Source: an uncultured Anaerolineae bacterium (GTDB taxonomy: Bacteria; Chloroflexota; Anaerolineae; Anaerolineales; Villigracilaceae). From it: 5,800 nucleotides of DNA. The number at the start of each line of letters is the position of its first letter. Position 1 is the stretch's first letter. Below, piece by piece: positions 1 to 5,669 of the stretch. The translations under genes were made by a program, and so were the position numbers. A model generated the notes under the pieces. It was not told the DNA's origin, made no database searches, and saw only the letters and a list, made by a program, of their open reading frames with translations. The stretch lies in the NCBI GenBank assembly GCA_903882765.1, contig CAIRYE010000287.1:1-5800 (forward strand), in the 5' to 3' direction.

Positions 1-367
1 CTCGGTTGCAAGCGGAACAGGTGGTGGCGAACATTTCAAAGATATGTTTTTCGAAGCGTGTTCCCTCAAACCGCAGCATCGATAGGTCTGCCATTACGGC
101 GTTGAGTGTTTCGAGAGAGGGGGGAGAGGCTAGGGTTTCTATCAGCAAGCGGTCCACCGGGTTGCCAACAGAACAAGCCACGCGGTAACCTTTGCGCAGC
201 AGGGAAAGGATCAGTTCAGGGGAAACACCGGTTGGGTCATACAAAACCTCGCGTGGTTTTTGGCCGGGGTTGTTTTGTATCTTGACAATACCCGCCGGCA
301 GGTTTGGAAGGAACCGGCCAATTGGACCATAAGGGTCAGTGATACCGTCACTATCAAGAGTTTTCAT
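1..367 (-). CDS. DNA-methylase-like protein, N-terminal fragment (runs off left edge)
   Basis: An open frame of 122 codons runs from an ATG at 367 off the window's left edge without a stop. An in-frame TAA lies directly before the ATG, so the start cannot be further upstream. I see no Shine-Dalgarno within 5-12 bases. Residues about 43-71 (YDPTGVSPELILSLLRKGYR, then VGNPVDRLL) have the layout of SAM-dependent DNA methylase motif I (DPFxGSGT) followed by the NPxxRxL segment. The glycine-rich signature is degenerate, with TGVSPE replacing the usual residues. The last visible residues, TTCSACNR, look like the first CxxC of a Zn-ribbon, as in Zn-ribbon-containing adenine-specific methylases. I recall similar proteins from Chloroflexota. 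The catalytic DPPY-type motif, if any, lies outside the window, so enzyme activity cannot be judged. It is the last visible gene of the leftward cluster, 54 bases after the preceding stop. Confidence 0.6.
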   Translation of the reverse strand, partial: MKTLDSDGITDPYGPIGRFLPNLPAGIVKIQNNPGQKPREVLYDPTGVSPELILSLLRKGYRVACSVGNPVDRLLIETLASPPSLETLNAVMADLSMLRFEGTRFEKHIFEMFATTCSACNR

Positions 368-381
368 TTAATTTTGGAATG

Positions 382-403
382 GGAAATTTTTTGTAAAAGT
401 TCC
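382..403 (-). repeat. Imperfect inverted repeat before the methylase-like gene
   Basis: GGAAATTTT (382-390) and AAAAGTTCC (395-403) form a nine-base stem with one mismatch around a four-base TTGT loop. It sits in the 54-base gap between two minus-strand genes, 14 bases ahead of the downstream ATG. No uninterrupted U-run follows in the direction of transcription, so it is not a clear intrinsic terminator. It could be an mRNA structure that modulates translation or stability of the downstream gene. The AT-rich stem is weak. Confidence 0.3.
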
Positions 404-421
404 TGCTTTTGGGGTTTTTAA

Positions 422-892
422 CTAATCTTCGCCAACATTCTTACCACCCGATTGCAATTCCAACAGGTCTCCATGGTAATCCACGGTTACCTTAAAGCCG
501 GACATTCCCAAATAGGCGCGCAGATCATCGGGAATACCGCTTTGCAAGAGTGGTTCAAATTGTTTATCAATATTTTTTAGTTGGTTTTCGATCAGCGCTT
601 TGCTAAAGACATCCTCTGTACCCATCATTTTAGCGGCTTGCTCACTCAAAAAATTCTCTTGGCCCTGAATAGCTTTTTTGATCTCATTCAAGACGATCTT
701 GTCGATCTTCTCAGCCGGGATGTGCTTCTTAAAACCAGCGTCATAGATGATGTATACCGGGTCCTCGCCCACATAGCCCGTTTCCAAAACATGGTCGAAC
801 TCATCGAATACTAACCCGGCAAAAAGAGATTTATTGGTCAAAAGAGCACGCCCTAATAATGTACGTTGACGAGCGTTCCAACCGATGCCCAT
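422..892 (-). CDS. Conserved-looking hypothetical protein, about 156 aa
   Basis: This is a soluble, acidic protein with no signal peptide or membrane segment, so it is probably cytoplasmic. The N-terminal half (about 23-60, e.g. LFAGLVFDEFD and YVGEDPVYIIYDAGF) looks like a compact beta-rich domain. Residues 61-117 are predicted to be helical and charged. The C-terminus (120-147, IPDDLRAYLGMSGFKVTVDY) looks like another small alpha/beta unit. I recognise no named domain or catalytic motif, though the texture resembles conserved hypotheticals of Anaerolineae. The chosen ATG at 892 overlaps the end of the L,D-transpeptidase gene by 40 bases and has no good ribosome site. A TTG at 904 would add four residues. 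A TTG at 841 would remove the overlap and give 139 aa. Because of the overlap I expect translational coupling to the upstream gene. The coding call is firm; the start is not. Confidence 0.72.
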   Translation of the reverse strand: MGIGWNARQRTLLGRALLTNKSLFAGLVFDEFDHVLETGYVGEDPVYIIYDAGFKKHIPAEKIDKIVLNEIKKAIQGQENFLSEQAAKMMGTEDVFSKALIENQLKNIDKQFEPLLQSGIPDDLRAYLGMSGFKVTVDYHGDLLELQSGGKNVGED

Positions 893-2142
893 TGGTAGAC
901 CCAATCGGAATCAGATATGGATAGGTTCACGCAGCCATGGCTCATCGGTGTTCCAAAATTAGAGTGCCAATAAGTGCCATGGATGGCATATCCTTCGTAG
1001 AAGAACATGGTGTTGGGAACATCGGGCAAATAATAATCATCCCCCGACATATCTTTATAAGGCATCATTAAGTAGACATTGTATTGGCCAGTGACAGTTG
1101 GGTATTGCCAAGTGCCGGTTGAGGCGATGAAGGAATTGACCACGTTTTCCCCTTCGTAGGCATATACCATTTGCTGCGAAAGGTTTACGTCGATCCAATG
1201 TTCGCCGCCATACACGGCGACATCCGCTGGGGGTTCCTCATAGGCAGTAACGGTCGCGGTTTCATATGGCTCAAAGGTAGGCTCTGAAGTATCGGTGGGC
1301 AGCGGGGTGGGAGACGGCTGGTTCAGAGTTTCGGGATTGGGGGTAACAGTGACCAACACCTCGGTTGCGGTAGGTTCAGTGGTGGCGGAGGGTACATCGG
1401 TAGGCACACTAGTGGATGTTAGCGAGGGAACCGGGCTTGCCGTTAAGCCAGCCTCGGAGGAAGTTGATTTTATACCGCTGGTTGCGGTTGCGGCAATGGG
1501 GGCATCCGTGGCGGTACCTTTTCCCGATAGATCAACATCGGACCAAGTTGTGCCACCGCTGGTGTTGTTCAACAAAATGTGGATGCTGCTGCTGATGGTA
1601 TCTCGGAAGAACCAACCGGCGAAGATCAGCCCTACCAATACCAAAACAGTGATCACGGTGATCGCGGTTCGTTTTGGAGCGGCCGCGGTTTTGATGACGT
1701 TAGGAACACTCTTTTCATCGACCACCTGGGTGGTTGCGAATGCAGGAATCTCTTCGATCGGTTCGGAAGTTGTTTCTGCCGGGATTTGTTCGATCGGTTC
1801 GGAAGTTGTTTCTGCTGGGATTTGTTCGCTCGGTTCGGCTGCAACTTCAGTGGCAGGTTCTTCGGGCTGAAAGGCGTTTTCCTGCTGCAAGCGGTTTTGA
1901 GCCCAGACCATTCCGCGTTTGGCACGCTCGCTGCCGGGGTTGATCGCGAAAGCTTTTTCGAGGAAGGCAATGCTTTCCTGCGGGGTGGCGAGAGAAGCTT
2001 GTAACAACCATACTTCCTCGAGATCCGGCGCTATCTGCTTGGCAAGGTCGCAATATTCTTGCGCAATTTTTCGATCCCCAGCTTTTAATGCCTGCTGAGC
2101 CTGAGATAAATAATCGTATGCGATGATGTGGTTTTGATTCAT
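853..2142 (-). CDS. Membrane-anchored L,D-transpeptidase (YkuD domain) with cytoplasmic TPR-like N-terminus
   Basis: This is a 429-residue protein, numbered from the ATG at 2142. Residues about 4-85 are helical with TPR-like spacing (LSQAQQALKAGDRKIAQEYC and AIAFLEKAFAINPGSERA-type helices). Residues 103-138 are a three-copy 12-residue repeat. A basic stretch (APKRT) leads into one membrane helix at about 159-180. A Thr/Ser/Pro-rich linker of about 100 residues follows (about 210-305). The YkuD domain occupies about 308-429 and ends in the catalytic signature: His388, then SHGCVNL with Cys404. YkuD enzymes form 3-3 cross-links in peptidoglycan or attach proteins to it; here the domain should lie outside the membrane while the TPR stays inside. 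The ATG at 2142 is preferred over an in-frame GTG at 2148 because AGGTG precedes it at good spacing. It lies 16 bases after the amidase stop, in an apparent operon. The exact cross-linking reaction is inferred from the family. Confidence 0.92.
   Translation of the reverse strand: MNQNHIIAYDYLSQAQQALKAGDRKIAQEYCDLAKQIAPDLEEVWLLQASLATPQESIAFLEKAFAINPGSERAKRGMVWAQNRLQQENAFQPEEPATEVAAEPSEQIPAETTSEPIEQIPAETTSEPIEEIPAFATTQVVDEKSVPNVIKTAAAPKRTAITVITVLVLVGLIFAGWFFRDTISSSIHILLNNTSGGTTWSDVDLSGKGTATDAPIAATATSGIKSTSSEAGLTASPVPSLTSTSVPTDVPSATTEPTATEVLVTVTPNPETLNQPSPTPLPTDTSEPTFEPYETATVTAYEEPPADVAVYGGEHWIDVNLSQQMVYAYEGENVVNSFIASTGTWQYPTVTGQYNVYLMMPYKDMSGDDYYLPDVPNTMFFYEGYAIHGTYWHSNFGTPMSHGCVNLSISDSDWVYQWASVGTLVNVHY
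1729..1836 (-). repeat. Three-copy 36-bp in-frame tandem repeat in the L,D-transpeptidase gene
   Basis: Three consecutive 36-base units encode EPSEQIPAETTS, EPIEQIPAETTS and EPIEEIPAFATT. The first two copies in protein order are nearly identical at DNA level; the third diverges at its end. The unit length is a multiple of three, so copy-number change would keep the frame. The repeat lies on the cytoplasmic side, between the TPR-like domain and the membrane helix, as an acidic, Pro/Thr-rich spacer. Confidence 0.88.
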
Positions 2143-2145
2143 AAG

Positions 2146-2150
2146 CACCT
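2146..2150 (-). promoter_or_regulatory. Ribosome binding site deciding the L,D-transpeptidase start
   Basis: On the minus strand AGGTG is followed by CTT and the ATG at 2142, placing AGG five bases from the start. The competing GTG at 2148 overlaps this site and has no Shine-Dalgarno of its own. Confidence 0.6.
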
Positions 2151-2158
2151 ACTAACCC

Positions 2159-2956
2159 TTATGGAGTTTCTGTTGATAGTATGTTCTCGTTCTGAAGGAA
2201 ACAAATAACGCCGTTGGCAACACCATTGGCAACGGTTGCTGTATCTTTGGTTAGAATATCATAATCTAGGTTCAGAAAACCAGTTTCGATGATGGCAGCC
2301 GGTGTGTTTTGGTCGATCTCATCGAAGGCATGGTAAAGCGTCATATCGTTGGTGACGCTATCGTGCCAAGGCAGGTTGGTAGACTCTTGATAGCGCGTCT
2401 TTAGGCAGGCTACCAAGCGAGAAGATAATTTTTCATCTACATTGCTAATGGCGCCGGCAACCTTAAATCCAGTGGCCTGATCATTCACGTAATCGCAGGA
2501 ATCATTATGGATGGATAGCAACAGCGCGGCTTTATAGCCTTCCAGCCGAGGATCCATTTCCTTTAGTAGGTCAGTGGCATACCCCAGGCTGATCAACTTT
2601 TGCTGAACAAGGGTAGCGATCTTCAGGTTCACATCCGCTTCAGTAGTGCCATCTTGGCACACCGCGCCAGAATCATTGCCCATATGGCCGGCAACAATAC
2701 CAACGGTCACATCCTTGGTCAATCGATCGTTGAGCACGATCGCGCCTTGTTGCGCCGAAAAAATCATTTTGAACTGGTCGGTGAGATTGCCCAAGAAAAA
2801 GTCGGGGGTAATAGAAACGAAAACCGTCGCCACCAACATCGCGGTTAGGATGGTAGGCAAGATAAAGCCGGGGCGTTTTTTTTCACGCACGGGGGCGGTT
2901 CTTTCACGCCGGCTTGGTCTTTCAAAATCGGTGAATTCTTCGGTCTCCATAGGCAT
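2159..2956 (-). CDS. Membrane-anchored N-acetylmuramoyl-L-alanine amidase (Amidase_3 family)
   Basis: This 265-residue protein should cleave the bond between MurNAc and the stem peptide of peptidoglycan outside the membrane. A basic cytoplasmic tail (about 1-30, RRERT, REKKRPG) precedes one membrane helix (about 31-50), then a short spacer. The Amidase_3 domain runs from about 82 to 257. The expected zinc ligands are visible: His91 (AGHMGNDSGA), Glu106 (TTEADVN) and His150 (SIHND). The catalytic glutamate is Glu224 (AAIIETGFLNL). Cys100 and Cys154 lie beside two ligand motifs and could pair outside the cell. There is no SH3 or other wall-binding domain, so targeting probably depends on the anchor. 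ATG codons at 2956 and 2950 are both possible; neither has a Shine-Dalgarno, and an in-frame TAG lies shortly upstream. It is the first gene of the leftward cluster, 16 bases before the L,D-transpeptidase gene. Confidence 0.92.
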   Translation of the reverse strand: MPMETEEFTDFERPSRRERTAPVREKKRPGFILPTILTAMLVATVFVSITPDFFLGNLTDQFKMIFSAQQGAIVLNDRLTKDVTVGIVAGHMGNDSGAVCQDGTTEADVNLKIATLVQQKLISLGYATDLLKEMDPRLEGYKAALLLSIHNDSCDYVNDQATGFKVAGAISNVDEKLSSRLVACLKTRYQESTNLPWHDSVTNDMTLYHAFDEIDQNTPAAIIETGFLNLDYDILTKDTATVANGVANGVICFLQNENILSTETP

Positions 2957-2966
2957 AATAATGATA

Positions 2967-2987
2967 CTATACTATCATTTTTACCTC
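2967..2987 (-). promoter_or_regulatory. Strong ribosome site and three-codon leader ORF before the amidase
   Basis: Reading the minus strand, GAGGT (2983-2987) is followed after four bases by an ATG at 2978. That ATG opens a frame ATG-ATA-GTA-TAG ending at 2967. The amidase ATG (2956) is in another frame, ten bases beyond this stop, and lacks its own ribosome site. This could be a minimal leader peptide working by termination-reinitiation, or simply the nearest ribosome loading site. The bases are clear; the function is inferred. Confidence 0.35.
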
Positions 2988-3024
2988 AGCGGGCTTGTTT
3001 TAATATGAAGTTATAATGAGTTGC

Positions 3025-3053
3025 TTGACCAGACATAAAAATTTAAATATTAT
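3025..3053 (+). promoter_or_regulatory. Sigma-70-like promoter of the flavin reductase cluster
   Basis: TTGACC at 3025-3030 and TATTAT at 3048-3053 are separated by exactly 17 bases. Transcription would start near 3060, leaving a short leader of about 14 bases before the ATG at 3074. The leader still contains GGAG at 3063-3066, seven bases from the start codon. The region also lies between divergent genes, so the leftward amidase promoter should be close by, but I cannot identify it with confidence. Confidence 0.6.
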
Positions 3054-3073
3054 GAGAGTAGTGGAGTAAGTAA

Positions 3074-3565
3074 ATGGAAGAAAATTCGGAACAATTACGA
3101 AACGCGATGCGTTTTTGGGCTACGGGCATAACAGTTGTTACTGCCGCTTACGAGGGGATGAGGCACGGAATGACGGTGAGTTCCTTCACCTCTGTTTCGC
3201 TTGAACCTGCCCAGGTGCTTGTTTCATTACAACAAAACACCCGCACCCACGACCTGATCATGCGCTCGCGGGCATTCGGCATCAATATTCTCAACGACAA
3301 CCAAAAAGAGATATCGGATAAATTTGCCGGCCGCATTGCCGATGAAGAGAACCGCCTAAGCCAGGTAGAAACCTTCAAGATCCGGTCGAACATCCCCTTC
3401 ATCAAAGGTGGAATGGCTCACCTCGAATGCAAAGTGGTCACCACCATTGGCTCGGGCACTCACACCATATTCATTGGCGAGGTGTTAGAAGTAGTAACCA
3501 GCGAACAACCCGCCGAACCCTTGATTTATTACAACCGAAAGTACCGTACGCTTTCAGAATCGTAA
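3074..3565 (+). CDS. Flavin reductase-like domain protein (FMN-binding)
   Basis: A single-domain protein of 163 aa, the usual length for the Flavin_Reduct family, which uses NAD(P)H to reduce FMN/FAD or acts as a small flavoprotein. Visible family features are FWATGITVVTA (14-24), the FMN-contacting stretch HGMTVSSFTSVSLEPAQVLVS (31-51), FGINILNDNQKEIS (68-81), KFAG (83-86), the late strand GTHTIFIGEVLEV (128-140) and PLIYYNRKYRTL at the C-terminus. The common GDH motif before the late strand reads GTH here. No membrane segment is seen, so it should be cytoplasmic. The ATG at 3074 has GGAG seven bases upstream. It is first in a three-gene plus-strand cluster, 15 bases before the AMMECR1 gene. 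The true electron acceptor or partner monooxygenase is not visible. Confidence 0.88.
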   Translation: MEENSEQLRNAMRFWATGITVVTAAYEGMRHGMTVSSFTSVSLEPAQVLVSLQQNTRTHDLIMRSRAFGINILNDNQKEISDKFAGRIADEENRLSQVETFKIRSNIPFIKGGMAHLECKVVTTIGSGTHTIFIGEVLEVVTSEQPAEPLIYYNRKYRTLSES

Positions 3566-3580
3566 AGCGGAGGGGCAGCG

Positions 3581-4153
3581 ATGACAACACTCTCGCGAGA
3601 AGAAAAAGTTTTTTTGTTAGGGTTGGCACGCAAAACCATTCAAACGTTTTTACAGAACGGCAAGAGTTACAGGGTAGACCCATCCGCCCTAACCAGTGCT
3701 TTTATCAACGACGGCGCGGTTTTTGTCACCCTTACCAAAGCAGGCGCCTTGCGTGGGTGCATCGGTTCGCTGCAAGCTTTCCAGCCGCTTTATCTGGATG
3801 TGCAAGAAAGAGCCATCCAAGCCGCCAGTGAAGATTATCGCTTTTCACCGGTAAAGGCTGCCGATCTTGCCAGCATCAAGATCGAGATCTCGATCCTCTC
3901 GCAGCCGCAACCTCTAATGTACAATAGCCCCGATCAGCTGCCCGGCAAACTTAGGGTAGGCATAGATGGGGTGATCCTGCAAGATGGAACCCGACGGGCT
4001 ACCTTCCTTCCCCAGGTTTGGCAGCAATTACCCAGCAAGGAAGAATTTTTGAGCCACTTGTGCGCAAAAATGGGTGCCAGCCCCACCTTATGGAAAACCA
4101 AAATGCTCGAAGTACAGACCTACCAAGTTGAAGAATTTTCTGAAGATGAATAA
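3581..4153 (+). CDS. AMMECR1-domain protein (AmmeMemoRadiSam system protein A-like)
   Basis: The 190-aa protein is essentially one AMMECR1 domain at full family length. Seen directly are GAVFVTLTKAGALRGCIGSL (45-64) with the invariant LRGCIGS core and Cys60, ERAIQAASEDYRFSPV (76-91), IKIEISILSQPQPL (99-112), VGIDGVILQDGTRRATFLPQ (126-145), and VWQQLPSKEEFLSHLCAKMG (146-165). The biochemical role of this widely conserved family is not established. In many prokaryotes it is encoded with a Memo-like protein and a radical SAM enzyme, neither of which is in this window. The start at 3581 has GGAGGGG (3569-3575) at five bases. It lies 15 bases after the flavin reductase and 30 before the aldo/keto reductase, so co-transcription is likely. 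Confidence 0.93.
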   Translation: MTTLSREEKVFLLGLARKTIQTFLQNGKSYRVDPSALTSAFINDGAVFVTLTKAGALRGCIGSLQAFQPLYLDVQERAIQAASEDYRFSPVKAADLASIKIEISILSQPQPLMYNSPDQLPGKLRVGIDGVILQDGTRRATFLPQVWQQLPSKEEFLSHLCAKMGASPTLWKTKMLEVQTYQVEEFSEDE

Positions 4154-4170
4154 AACAACACCACACAATT

Positions 4171-4175
4171 AGGAG
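4171..4175 (+). promoter_or_regulatory. Ribosome binding site of the aldo/keto reductase
   Basis: AGGAG lies eight bases before the ATG at 4184. It is the only strong Shine-Dalgarno in the 30-base gap and fixes this start, which also matches the family N-terminus (YRHLGRSGLRVS). Confidence 0.75.
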
Positions 4176-4183
4176 CTTACCAA

Positions 4184-5170
4184 ATGGAATACAGGCACTT
4201 AGGACGTTCAGGTTTACGAGTCAGCGAATTATCACTGGGCTCTTGGGTTACGTTTCACAACCAGGTTGATACCAACCTAGCCGCCGATTGTATGGCAGCC
4301 GCTTACGACGCGGGCGTAAACTTCTTCGATAACGCCGAAGTATACGCTGGTGGCAAATCGGAACAAGTGATGGGCGAAGCCCTGCGTAAACTGGGCTGGC
4401 GTCGATCCAGCTATGTCATCTCCTCCAAATTCTTTTGGGGCCTAAACGAAGGTGTGAACGAAAAGAACTCCCTCAACCGCAAACGTATGATGGAAGGCAT
4501 GGATGGCAGCCTAAAACGCTTTGGCATGGATTACATCGACCTGATCTTTTGTCACCGCGGCGACCCCACCACCCCCTTGGAAGAAGTAGTTTGGGCGATG
4601 CACAGCATCATTGAACAAGGCAAAGCCTTTTACTGGGGAACCAGCGAATGGCCCGCCGCCGACATCATGGCCGCCATCGAGATCGCTGAGCGCCACCACC
4701 TGCACAAACCCGTGATGGAACAGCCCGAATACAACATGTTCGCCCGCGAACGCTTCGAAAACGAGTACGCCCGCCTCTTCAAGGATTACGGCATCGGCAG
4801 CACCATTTGGTCGCCGCTGGCTTCGGGCTTGCTCACCGGCAAATACAACAACGGCATCCCAGCGGATAGCCGCGGCGCACTCCCCGGCTACGAGTGGCTT
4901 CTGCCCCGTCTCACCGGCGATGAAAAGATCGCCCGCGTAAAAGCCCTGGCCGCCATAGCCGATGAAGTTGGCTGCAGCCTCGCGCAGATGTCCATCGCCT
5001 GGTGCTTAAAGAACAAAAACGTCAGCACCGTCATCACCGGCGCCAGCCGCGTGAGCCAGGTGGAAGAAAATATGAAGAGTATTGAAGTCGTGGCAAAGCT
5101 AACCCCCGAAGTAATGGGTAAGATCGACGAAGTGCTGCAATTCAAACCGCACAACTACTACCGCAGTTAG
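4184..5170 (+). CDS. Aldo/keto reductase, Kv-beta-like (AKR6-type)
   Basis: A full-length (328 aa) TIM-barrel NADPH-dependent oxidoreductase. The catalytic tetrad is complete: Asp49 and Tyr54 (FFDNAEVYAGG), Lys82 (SSKFFWG) and His124 (FCHRGD). Several stretches follow the voltage-gated potassium channel beta-subunit branch: YWGTSEW (150-156), MEQPEYNMFARE (178-189), TIWSPLASGLLTGKY (207-221), GIPADSRGALPGYEWL (224-239) and the cofactor-binding ITGASRVSQVEEN (284-296). Bacterial members are generally soluble aldehyde/ketone reductases; no potassium channel gene is visible here. It is last in the plus-strand cluster and is followed by a strong terminator. The third codon positions look richer in C than in the left-hand genes. 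Substrate cannot be inferred from sequence alone. Confidence 0.93.
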   Translation: MEYRHLGRSGLRVSELSLGSWVTFHNQVDTNLAADCMAAAYDAGVNFFDNAEVYAGGKSEQVMGEALRKLGWRRSSYVISSKFFWGLNEGVNEKNSLNRKRMMEGMDGSLKRFGMDYIDLIFCHRGDPTTPLEEVVWAMHSIIEQGKAFYWGTSEWPAADIMAAIEIAERHHLHKPVMEQPEYNMFARERFENEYARLFKDYGIGSTIWSPLASGLLTGKYNNGIPADSRGALPGYEWLLPRLTGDEKIARVKALAAIADEVGCSLAQMSIAWCLKNKNVSTVITGASRVSQVEENMKSIEVVAKLTPEVMGKIDEVLQFKPHNYYRS

Positions 5171-5185
5171 GTTATTTGGTTGTAC

Positions 5186-5216
5186 AAAGCGCTGGCGATT
5201 TCGCCAGCGCTTTTTT
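5186..5216 (+). terminator. Rho-independent terminator after the aldo/keto reductase
   Basis: A perfect 12-bp stem (AAAGCGCTGGCG with CGCCAGCGCTTT) closes a four-base ATTT loop and runs into six Ts ending at 5216. It begins 15 bases after the stop codon. On the minus strand the stem is followed only by TTTGT, so it should work mainly rightward, shielding the convergent lipoprotein gene. Confidence 0.95.
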
Positions 5217-5316
5217 GTAGGGGGTAGTTCTCCATTGTAAACTGACCAAGATAAGACCTTGGACACAGGACGAACGCGTTACAAATTCCAATTCACCGAA
5301 ACCGAAAATTTTTTTG
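5217..5316. other. Non-coding gap between convergent genes
   Basis: These 100 bases hold no credible gene. A five-base inverted pair CCAAG/CTTGG (5246-5250 and 5258-5262) encloses a seven-base loop, and ACCGAA occurs twice in tandem (5295-5306). Composition shifts toward AT from about 5281. No clear terminator for the leftward lipoprotein gene is visible. I see no transposase remnant. Confidence 0.4.
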
Positions 5317-5658
5317 CTAATAATTTCTCATCTTTACAACCACAAATGACCCGTTACTTGTTCGATCGATTTCGAGATAATTTTTTTGAACTAGTCCATT
5401 GTAAAAAGTTATTTCCACTGTAAATTCATAACCATTGGAAGTTTCTTTTACTTCCTTGATCTCTGATATTGAAACTATCGACCCCGGTTCGGTCCCAGCC
5501 CATTTAGTCTTCAGCGTTGAAAAATATCTATCTGCTTCAGATAGGGCAGAATTATCTACATCACTAGTTACGCTTTTACATCCAATCAATATGAACGTTA
5601 CAACAATCATGAATAAGATTACAAAAATAAAACGTTGTGTTTTGATAACAGTGTACAT
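5317..5658 (-). CDS. Small predicted lipoprotein of unknown function
   Basis: A 113-residue protein with a basic N-terminus (KTQR), a hydrophobic stretch at about 10-25 and a lipobox LIGC ending at Cys27, so it should be lipid-anchored on the outer face of the membrane. The mature part (about 86 residues) begins with a Ser/Asp-rich tether. It then has one helix-like region (about 38-52, SEADRYFSTLKTKW) and a series of beta strands (ISEIKEV, YEFTVEITFYNG, NYLEIDR, SFVVVKM). I recognise no named family. The ATG at 5658 is chosen over an in-frame TTG at 5664 because GAGGT lies six bases before it. The gene is much richer in A/T than its neighbours, suggesting a different history. It stands alone and converges on the aldo/keto reductase cluster. 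Confidence 0.78.
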   Translation of the reverse strand: MYTVIKTQRFIFVILFMIVVTFILIGCKSVTSDVDNSALSEADRYFSTLKTKWAGTEPGSIVSISEIKEVKETSNGYEFTVEITFYNGLVQKNYLEIDRTSNGSFVVVKMRNY

Positions 5659-5664
5659 AGTCAA

Positions 5665-5669
5665 ACCTC
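5665..5669 (-). promoter_or_regulatory. Ribosome binding site deciding the lipoprotein start
   Basis: GAGGT on the minus strand is six bases from the ATG at 5658. The alternative TTG at 5664 abuts the site and could not use it. Confidence 0.7.

Noticed and set aside
6..188. A 60-codon plus-strand open frame
   Set aside because: It lies wholly antisense to the methylase-like gene, whose protein has recognisable features; this one has none.
1729..1836. Possible CRISPR-like array
   Set aside because: The units are adjacent with no unique spacers, are in frame, and encode a protein repeat.
1295..1870. A 191-codon plus-strand open frame with internal repeats
   Set aside because: It is antisense to the Thr/Pro-rich linker and 36-bp repeat of the L,D-transpeptidase; its Val/Gly/Ser-rich product merely mirrors that low-complexity sequence and lacks any domain.
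3012..3017. A perfect TATAAT on the plus strand
   Set aside because: No -35 element lies at 16-18 bases upstream; the TTGACC/TATTAT pair just downstream is better placed for the flavin reductase gene.
3427..3831. A plus-strand open frame spanning two genes
   Set aside because: It bridges the end of the flavin reductase and the start of AMMECR1 in another frame; both of those have clear family motifs.
4888..5154. A minus-strand open frame opposite the aldo/keto reductase C-terminus
   Set aside because: It is a frame shadow of a strongly conserved gene and has no credible ribosome site or domain.
5241..5270. Possible insertion-sequence end near CCAAG/CTTGG
   Set aside because: There is no transposase fragment, no matching second end and no target duplication in view.
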